NCBI GenBank assembly: GCA_030630685.1
Contig: DAOVMN010000126.1
Location: 1-6,538, forward strand
Length of the DNA: 6,538 nt
Source of the DNA: Thermoplasmata archaeon
GTDB lineage: Archaea > Thermoplasmatota > DAOVMN01
Direction of reading: 5' to 3'
A program made the translations under genes and the position numbers. How positions within the stretch are numbered: the stretch's first letter is position 1; each line of letters starts with the position of its first letter. A model generated the notes under the pieces. That model had not been told where the DNA came from, did no database searches, and was given only the letters and a program-made list of their open reading frames with translations. This document shows, piece by piece, positions 1-5,800 of the stretch.

Positions 1-1043
1 CCTTCCCCGGCAGCCCAACCTTCCTCTTCCTGCTTGAGCACAAAGAACCAGAACAGGCCGACCATCACGGCGATGGCACTGCCCAGCACACCTCCCACGA
101 TCACGATGGGGAAATCCTTTTCTTCGTCTGGGTCAGGGGGTTTACCACCGTTTCCATTTTCTATGACTGCGTTAACTATCACTTCAACTTTCACATTCTG
201 ATGGCCGTTGGGGGGGTCGTCATTATCGGGGGTGGTTACTGTAATTGTGAATTTAAAGGTACCTTCAGTATCATCATTGGATGTTATTGTGATGGCGGCT
301 CTCTTTGGCTCTCCCATTTCCATGAATATTGGGTTTAGAGTTATTGGCTCTTCTGGATACAGGTCGGCGATTTTCCAGGTTACCGAGAAATTTGATTCTT
401 CATAATCCACCTCAAGACCGACTTTTTCCTGGTAAATGTTTCCCTCATTGGTCAGCTCAACAGTAAAATCGGTCGTACTCCCAGCGGTGATGGTTTTCTT
501 CTTAGCTTCATCCTCCTCGAAAACGCGGGAAATCGTAATCGAATTACACTCGGGCACATCAACTGTTACCTCGATCTCATTAACGAGTTCCTTGTCATCG
601 GTATTGGTAACCTTGATCTTGAAGGAGTAAACATCCCCAACAGTGGAAGAATTTACATCGATCTTGATGGTATATTTATTCTTTCCGCCATCCCCCTTGC
701 CCTTGACCACATCTTCATATTTCATCCCCTTGTCCCTTTTTCCTTTGAAGATATGGGGATAGATTTCCTTGTATCCTTCCTTGAAATGCTTTTCCCCTTT
801 GGGTTGGGTAATCTCGATGGTGATGTTCTTGGAGTCCTCATCCGTATTCTCAACTGTCAGTTCGGGTTCGAATGTTATTGAAGTCGGACCTCCCGAAGTA
901 TCCACCTCGAAACTGGTCTCATCAAGCCTGGCCGTGACACAACCATCCCCTGCTGCCTCTGGGGCCAGAAGGAGAATGCTAAGCCCTGCCAGGAACAGCA
1001 GGCCAAGGAAGATGATCCCGTGAATCTTCAAGATGGTTTTCAT
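1..1043 (-). CDS. Predicted membrane-anchored cell-surface protein with two Ig-like (NEW3/CARDB-like) domains, partial at C-terminus
   Basis: I translated this frame by reverse complement: 347 codons from ATG at 1043 with no stop before the window edge, so the 3' end is missing. Residues 1-30 form a Sec-type signal peptide: basic MKTILKIHG, then a Leu/Ile/Phe-rich core to about residue 27, then APEAAG. Residues 36-163 and 164-292 are two beta-strand-rich segments of similar length. The second contains ITAGSTTDFTVELTNEGN (187-202 region), typical of the NEW3/CARDB-like fold that follows a 'G-S...F-V-L-N-G-N' pattern. A Gly/Pro/Asp/Glu linker (296-310) leads to a transmembrane helix (about 311-335, FPIVIVGGVLGSAIAVMV then GLFWFFVL) and a cytoplasmic tail starting KQEEE. 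GAGG at 1055-1052 lies 8 nt before the ATG and supports this start. Expected topology is N-terminus outside and a single C-terminal anchor. There is no catalytic motif and no name I can assign. It may be an S-layer-associated or adhesion protein, but that is inference. Confidence 0.8.
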   Translation of the reverse strand, partial: MKTILKIHGIIFLGLLFLAGLSILLLAPEAAGDGCVTARLDETSFEVDTSGGPTSITFEPELTVENTDEDSKNITIEITQPKGEKHFKEGYKEIYPHIFKGKRDKGMKYEDVVKGKGDGGKNKYTIKIDVNSSTVGDVYSFKIKVTNTDDKELVNEIEVTVDVPECNSITISRVFEEDEAKKKTITAGSTTDFTVELTNEGNIYQEKVGLEVDYEESNFSVTWKIADLYPEEPITLNPIFMEMGEPKRAAITITSNDDTEGTFKFTITVTTPDNDDPPNGHQNVKVEVIVNAVIENGNGGKPPDPDEEKDFPIVIVGGVLGSAIAVMVGLFWFFVLKQEEEGWAAGE

Positions 1044-1051
1044 AAAGCTTG

Positions 1052-1055
1052 CCTC
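1052..1055 (-). promoter_or_regulatory. Shine-Dalgarno site of the surface-protein gene
   Basis: The minus strand reads AGAGGC, with GAGG ending 8 nt before the ATG at 1043. It decides the start, because the signal peptide begins immediately after this ATG and no other in-frame start fits better. Confidence 0.6.
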
Positions 1056-1094
1056 TTTTTTTATCATTCTGACCCTTAGTCTTTTTAATTTTTA

Positions 1095-1110
1095 TTATAA
1101 TATTTTGGTT
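1095..1110 (-). promoter_or_regulatory. Possible archaeal promoter (BRE plus TATA) of the surface-protein gene
   Basis: In the 86-bp gap after the thiolase stop codon the minus strand reads AACCAAAA (BRE-like, 1110-1103) followed by TATTATAA (TATA-like, 1102-1095). The box centre is about 55 nt upstream of the ATG. Transcription would start near 1070 and leave a leader of roughly 25-30 nt containing the GAGG site. The whole gap is A/T-rich, so a chance TATA match is quite possible. Co-transcription from the thiolase gene is the alternative. Confidence 0.35.
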
Positions 1111-1129
1111 TTGTTTTTTGACAACATAT

Positions 1130-2311
1130 TTAATTGTCCATCTCCACGATCATGGCAACTGCAATTCCTCCGCCGAGGCAAAGGGTGCAGAGTCCGCGGT
1201 GGGCCTTTCCCTGTTTCATGGCATAGAGAAGGGTGGTGAGCACCCTCGCACCGCTTGCCCCGATGGGGTGTCCGATCGCTACAGCCCCGCCATGGACATT
1301 GAAGCTGTCCTCTGGGATATCGAATTCCCTTTGAACCGCAACGGAGGCAGTGGCGAAGGCCTCGTTGTGCTCGAAGAACTCGATGTCGCCCATGGTCAGA
1401 TCGGCCTTCTTCAGGAGTTCCTTGACAGTTGGGATGGGGGCGTACATGACGAGTTCGGGCTTTACACCCGCGGAATGATAGTGGGTAATCTTCGCCAATG
1501 GTGCAATGCCCTTCTTTTCAGCTATCTCCTCGGCCATCACCACAACGGCACTTGCCCCATCGCTTATCTGGGAGGCGTTCCCTGCGGTGACGATCCCGTC
1601 CTTCCTGAAAACAGGGCGAAGTCTCTGGAGTTTTTCCAGGCTGGTGTCCGGTCTAACGCCCTCATCATGCTCGAACATGATCGCCTCCTTTTTCCGCTTC
1701 ACCTCGACAGGCAGGATCTCCTCCTTGAAGTTTCCCTCTTCATGTGCCTTGGCAGCAAGCTTGTTGCTCCTGAGTGCGAACTTGTCTGCATCCTCCCTTG
1801 TTATATCGCACATCTCGGCAATGATCTCTCCCGTGTTCCCCATGTGGAAGTCATTGTACTTATCCCAGAGTCCATCATAGACCATGGAATCCACCAATTC
1901 ATTGCTGAAAAGGCGGTATCCGTAGCGTGCCTTCCTGAGAAGATAGGGGGCCTGGTTCATGTTCTCCATCCCACCGGCCACGATGATGTCCGCATCCCCC
2001 AATCTGATGGCCTGGGTCGCCAGCATGACGCTCTTCAATCCCGAACCGCACACCTTGTTGACCGTGTATGAAGGGATCTCCACTGGGAAGCCTGCGAATA
2101 TCATGGCCTGTCGTGCGGGGTTCTGGCCTATGCCTGCCTGGACCACATTCCCCATGATACCCTCATCAAGCTCTTCAGGTGCTATTCCTGCCCTATTCAC
2201 CGCTTCCTTCAGAACGAGTGCACCCAATTCCGGTGCGGAAACGTCCTTCAATGATCCGCCAAACTTCCCTACAGGGGTTCTTACTGCGCTGACTATCACA
2301 ACTTCTCTCAT
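1130..2311 (-). CDS. Acetyl-CoA C-acetyltransferase (biosynthetic-type thiolase)
   Basis: This is a cytosolic thiolase of 393 residues, which is full family length. It should condense two acetyl-CoA to acetoacetyl-CoA, or cleave 3-ketoacyl-CoA in the reverse direction. Counting from the ATG at 2311, the N-terminal domain opens with EVVIVSAVRTPVGKFGG. The nucleophile is C88 in VCGSGLKS, NEAFA is at 316-320, the catalytic base H348 is in GHPIGASGARV, and the acid/base C378 is in LCLGGG. H348 and C378 match the classic Zoogloea enzyme numbering. The middle region has HMGNTGE, RPDTSLEKL and TAGNASQISDGA, all typical. The complete Cys-His-Cys set shows an active thiolase, not an SCP2-type or archaeal DUF35-dependent relative. 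The frame could also start at GTG 2320, adding three residues. I prefer ATG 2311 because AGGA (2325-2322) sits 10 nt upstream of it but only 1 nt from the GTG. The stop is TAA at 1132-1130. A role in mevalonate supply or in fatty acid/ketone metabolism cannot be decided, since no pathway neighbour is in view. Confidence 0.95.
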   Translation of the reverse strand: MREVVIVSAVRTPVGKFGGSLKDVSAPELGALVLKEAVNRAGIAPEELDEGIMGNVVQAGIGQNPARQAMIFAGFPVEIPSYTVNKVCGSGLKSVMLATQAIRLGDADIIVAGGMENMNQAPYLLRKARYGYRLFSNELVDSMVYDGLWDKYNDFHMGNTGEIIAEMCDITREDADKFALRSNKLAAKAHEEGNFKEEILPVEVKRKKEAIMFEHDEGVRPDTSLEKLQRLRPVFRKDGIVTAGNASQISDGASAVVVMAEEIAEKKGIAPLAKITHYHSAGVKPELVMYAPIPTVKELLKKADLTMGDIEFFEHNEAFATASVAVQREFDIPEDSFNVHGGAVAIGHPIGASGARVLTTLLYAMKQGKAHRGLCTLCLGGGIAVAMIVEMDN

Positions 2312-2318
2312 GTGAAAC

Positions 2319-2330
2319 ACGTCCTGACGT
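2319..2330. promoter_or_regulatory. Dyad at the expected thiolase transcription start (operator candidate)
   Basis: ACGTC-CT-GACGT is a perfect 5-2-5 inverted repeat. It lies about 26 bp downstream of the centre of the thiolase TATA box, where transcription should start, and overlaps the AGGA ribosome-binding site (2325-2322 on the minus strand). A repressor bound here would block the start site. Arms of 5 bp can arise by chance, and no regulator gene is in the window, so this is only a candidate. Confidence 0.25.
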
Positions 2331-2352
2331 TGTTGGGAGGTGATGATAATTC

Positions 2353-2368
2353 AATATAAAGTTTTGGT
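2353..2368 (-). promoter_or_regulatory. Archaeal promoter (BRE plus TATA) of the thiolase gene
   Basis: The minus strand reads ACCAAAAC (2368-2361, BRE-like) directly followed by TTTATATT (2360-2353, TATA box). The box centre lies about 45 nt upstream of the ATG at 2311. Transcription should start near 2330, giving a leader of roughly 18 nt that includes the AGGA site. Confidence 0.55.
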
Positions 2369-2461
2369 CAGGTTGAATCTGTAAAATCTTCGAGATACGT
2401 CCTCCATTTCAAAATCTTTTCATTGGATTTTTTCTATTCATATCTCTCTTATTTGAGATTG

Positions 2462-2535
2462 ATGATTACCTGAAACGATGTTTCAAGAATTCCCGATAAT
2501 GATTACCTGAAACGGTCTTTCAATAGTTCCCGATA
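2462..2535. repeat. Two tandem 37-bp direct repeats with inverted-repeat cores
   Basis: Copy 1 is 2462-2498 and copy 2 is 2499-2535. They are identical at 33 of 37 positions: the shared blocks are ATGATTACCTGAAACG, TTTCAA and TTCCCGATA, separated by two variable triplets. Copy 1 contains the perfect dyad TGAAAC-GAT-GTTTCA (2471-2485). Copy 2 keeps TGAAA-N5-TTTCA (2508-2522). I found no third copy on either flank. The two dyads are 37 bp apart, about 3.5 helical turns. They lie about 100 bp upstream of the thiolase TATA box and about 190 bp upstream of the SMC one. The array could be a paired protein-binding site or a leftover of a repeat element. Confidence 0.8.
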
Positions 2536-2710
2536 GAAATGTTCTAACTTTTATCTCAATGGCAATGTCCCTGGAAGACATACTCTTGTTCTTATTACGA
2601 ATTATGTACCGAATTTTCTTCCGATTGAGTTTCATTGACCCCGAAATTGTGGTAATAATTTCATTATGCCTCGAAGTGGGAAATACCTTCGGACCACGCA
2701 AAATCCGCCG

Positions 2711-2728
2711 GGGGAAACACTTATATAT
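2711..2728 (+). promoter_or_regulatory. Archaeal promoter (BRE plus TATA) of the SMC gene
   Basis: GGGGAAACAC (2711-2720) is a purine-rich BRE placed directly before the TATA box TTATATAT (2721-2728). Transcription should start near 2750, which gives SMC a long leader of about 110 nt. A second TATA-like run, GATATATAG (2736-2744), could serve as an alternative box with a start some 15 nt later. Confidence 0.6.
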
Positions 2729-2755
2729 GGTAATGGATATATAGAGGGACTTAAC

Positions 2756-2836
2756 ACTGAACTACAGCACTCAAGCATAACCACACGCCACCTATACCGT
2801 GAGCAAACAGGCTCACGAGAACAGGTTTTGTTCAGT
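2756..2836 (+). promoter_or_regulatory. Structured 5' leader of the SMC mRNA (possible cis-regulatory RNA)
   Basis: The leader contains a perfect 7-bp hairpin, CGTGAGC (2798-2804) with GCTCACG (2811-2817) around the loop AAACAG. An outer 7-bp stem can form between ACTGAAC (2756-2762) and GTTCAGT (2830-2836), which would enclose the hairpin. A third, competing hairpin, GAACA (2819-2823) with TGTTC (2829-2833), shares bases with the outer stem, so the two cannot form together. The ribosome-binding site begins 11 nt after the outer stem. It matches no riboswitch class I recognise. Folding and function are inferred from base complementarity alone. Confidence 0.35.
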
Positions 2837-2847
2837 ATTCGCTCAGA

Positions 2848-2854
2848 GAGGGGG
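2848..2854 (+). promoter_or_regulatory. Shine-Dalgarno site of the SMC gene
   Basis: GAGGGGG ends 6 nt before the ATG at 2861. It fixes the start, because the protein then begins MYLKEIYMKNFKSFG, the normal SMC N-terminus. Confidence 0.75.
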
Positions 2855-2860
2855 AAACGG

Positions 2861-5800
2861 ATGTACCTCAAAGAAATCTACATGAAGAACTTCAAATCCT
2901 TTGGCCACGAAAAAAGGGTTCCTTTTCGGCCAGGGGTAACAGCCATAACAGGTCCTAACGGCAGCGGAAAGTCCAATATCGGTGATGCTATCCTCTTTGT
3001 TTTAGGGCCCAAGAGCCCAAAGGCCATCAGGGCCGAAAGACTCCCCCACCTTATCTTCAATGGCGGCAAATCCGGTAAGCCCGCACAGGACTGCAGGGTC
3101 TCCCTCATCTTTGATAACAAGGACAGGATGCTCCCTGTGGATTCTGACGAGGTGGAGCTCACGCGCAGATTAAAGCTTTCCAGGAGCGACCCGAACAACT
3201 ATTACAGCTATTTCTATATTAACGGGAGGCCCTCCCAGCTCAACGAGTTCGATAAGCTCCTTTCCCATGCCAGGATCTCGGCAAATGGCTACAATCTTGT
3301 TCAGCAGGGCGACATCAATCAGATCACCTCCATGAGCGCTGTGGAGAGAAGGAAGATCATGGATTCCATTGCAGGGATCTCGATCTTTGACAGGGATATC
3401 GGTAAGGCAAATAAGGACAAAGAAGAGACCCTCCTGAACCTTCAGAACATAGACCTGCTCCTCACCGAGATCGAGAATAGGCTCGCCCGCCTCAAGAGGG
3501 AAAGGGATAACGCGATAAAATATCAGGAGATAAAAAAAGAACTCGAATTCAACCAGGCCCGCCTCCTCAAACGAAGGCTCATGAATGTGGATGCGAAGAT
3601 CGATGAAACAGCAGAGCACATCGAGAGGTACAAGCGCGAGATAGAGAACCTCAGGGAGAGCATACGAAAGAATATGGATGAAAAGCTCATTCTAAAGAAA
3701 AAGCTCGAGCAGATCGAGAATGACCTGATGGAACGCGGGGGGGAGGAGGCCGAACAACTGAGGCAGCAGATAGATGAGCTTATTATCAGCATCGCCAGGA
3801 CCGAGGAGGCAATCAAGTATTCGGGCGAGGAAAGACAGAGGCTGCTTGATGCTCTCCATTCTTCAAGGCGCGAAATCCGGAGGATGGAGAAGGAGATCAT
3901 AGGAATCGAAAAAGAGGGAAAGACCGCATCCGACGAACTGAGGGAAAGAAGGAATGCCCGGACTGCCCTGAACAGGGAGATCGAGGCCATCAGAAAGAGG
4001 ATCACCACTACAAACAGCAAGTCCATGGACATTCAAAGGGAAATACTCCTCTTGAAGCGAAAATACGAGGAAAGGAACAGTCACCACCATGACGAGAAGC
4101 TCGAACTGGATAGACTCGTCGAGAAGAGGCGGATGAGATCGAATGAGATAGAGGGGCTCGAGGAATCGGTTGATGAGTTGGAGTTCGAGGTAAAGGATAT
4201 CAACTGGCGTGTTGGGGACCTTAGGAGGCAATCTCAGACATCATCAAAGAATAAAAAGGAACTTGATCTGGAGCTCTACCAGAAGATAAACGAGGAGAAG
4301 AAGCTCGTAAAGGATATCCAGGATCTGGAACACAGGATCCGCACAGCTAACATGGAGTATTCCCGGAGAAAAGCGGAGACCGAGGCGGCAGAGAAGATGG
4401 AAAGCCGTTACAAAGGGGGCGTAAGCATCATCCTGGGAGCAAGGGATTCCGGGGAACTGAAGGGAGTGCTCGGAACGGTAGCCGAGCTGTCGAATGTGGA
4501 GGAAGGTTATAAGACCGCAATAAGCGTGGCGGCCGGTGGAAAACTTCAGGCAGTGATCGTTGAGGACGATTCTGTGGCAGCCAGGGGGATACAACTTTTG
4601 AAGCGAAGGAAGGCGGGAAGGGTTACTTTTCTCCCATTGAACAAGATGATCGCTCCAAGAACCAGAGGAAAGGCCCTCATGCTTCTGGGGAATCCCGGGA
4701 TCGTGGGGCTGGCCACCGAGCTCATGGATTTTGATGAGCGCTATCGGAACGCCTTTGCCTATGTACTGAGGGACACCGTGATTGTGGAGGACATGAATAC
4801 AGCCAGGGAATACATGGGTGGTGTCCGTTTAGTTACCTTAGAAGGCGAACTCATCGATCCGGGTGGAGCCATGACCGGTGGTACATTGAAACGGTCCAGG
4901 CTCAGTTTTGGGACCTCGAAAGGAGAGGTGGACCGACTCTTCGCAGAGCTTCAGCAGATGGAGGCGAGGCATGAGAATCTTTCTGCCAGATTGAGCCTTA
5001 TGAGGGAGGAGATTGCCACCATCCAGAAGCAATTGGAGGGACACAAAAACGATCGCTCGGGGGAGATTGCAAGGCTTGAGACAGAAAGGAACAAATTCCA
5101 TTCCAGATTGAGGGCCCAGAAAGCAACACTCGATGAAGCGACCAAGGAATTGGATCAGATGAACCTCCTCATCCAGGAGAAGACAGGGGAAGTGGAGGGC
5201 CTGGGCAAGGGGCTAAGGGACATAGAAGAAAAGGTCAAAGAGCTCAATGAAATCCTGCTGAGGGCCACGGACAGGAGCACAGCGGAGTCCCTCACCTCGC
5301 TTGAGAAGGAAAAGATGGAGAATGAGAGCATTATCCAGGGGCTGGAGGGAGTGGTCAAGGTTTCCGAACAGAAGATAGGGCTGCTCAGGGGAAGGATTGA
5401 TGAGCTTCACAGGGAAATAAGCGGGAACAATAGGCTGATCAATGAAGGCAGGGAAAAGGAGAAGGGACTTAAAACCGAGCTTGCCGATCTAAGGGAAAAG
5501 AAGGAGGCCCTCATCAAGGTCCAGCTTTCCATGTTCAAGGAGGTGGAGGGGATCAGGAAAGAAAGGGATGAGGCCTACAACAGCATCAAGGATATCGAGA
5601 GGGAGATAGACCAGGGTAAAACAAAATTCAGCACCTTCAATGAGATGTTAGAGGACTCACAACTCAAACTAAGCGAACTCGAGGAGGTACTCACCACCCT
5701 GAGGGAGGAGTATGCCGTACAGGGTAAGGATGTGGATGAGACCGACCTGCCTCTGGAAGAAGAACTCAAGAAACTGGTCAAGGTACTGACCGATAATATG

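Larger units (their letters stand above)
2312..2860. other. Divergent intergenic region between thiolase and SMC genes
   Basis: This 549-bp gene-free stretch is long for a compact archaeal genome. From left to right it holds the thiolase leader and promoter (to 2368) and an AT-rich, pyrimidine-rich stretch (about 2405-2455) with no recognisable element. Two tandem 37-bp repeats follow (2462-2535). Then comes about 170 bp (2536-2708) with only an unconvincing small reading frame, and finally the SMC promoter and its structured leader (2711-2860). I see no tRNA or rRNA. Confidence 0.7.

Noticed and set aside
1118..2071. A 317-codon plus-strand open frame covering much of the thiolase gene
   Set aside because: It lies antisense to a thiolase with every catalytic motif intact, has no ribosome-binding site or recognisable domain, and is explained as a shadow of a GC-biased gene.
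2336..2344. GGAGGTGAT on the plus strand, whose complement ATCACCTCC equals the 3' tail of 16S rRNA
   Set aside because: On the plus strand it could only serve a 12-codon frame at 2343 with far too short spacing. On the minus strand it falls between the TATA box and the expected transcript start, so it is probably not transcribed.
2461..2540. A CRISPR array
   Set aside because: Only two repeat periods are present, the gaps between repeat-like units are 3 bp instead of 30-45 bp, and no cas gene is in the window.
2483..2701. A 72-codon minus-strand frame in the intergenic region
   Set aside because: It begins at TTG without a ribosome-binding site, runs through the tandem repeat and overlaps another weak frame. 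Nothing supports it.
2710..2718. GGGGGAAAC occurring both at the SMC BRE and again at 2850-2858 over the ribosome-binding site
   Set aside because: A 9-bp match between two purine-rich functional sites is readily explained by base composition, and no flanking identity supports a repeat.
3523..4032. Long minus-strand serine-, leucine- and phenylalanine-rich frames under the SMC coiled-coil arms (also 5575-5967)
   Set aside because: They are typical antisense shadows of Glu/Lys/Arg-rich coiled coil, with no start signals or domains.
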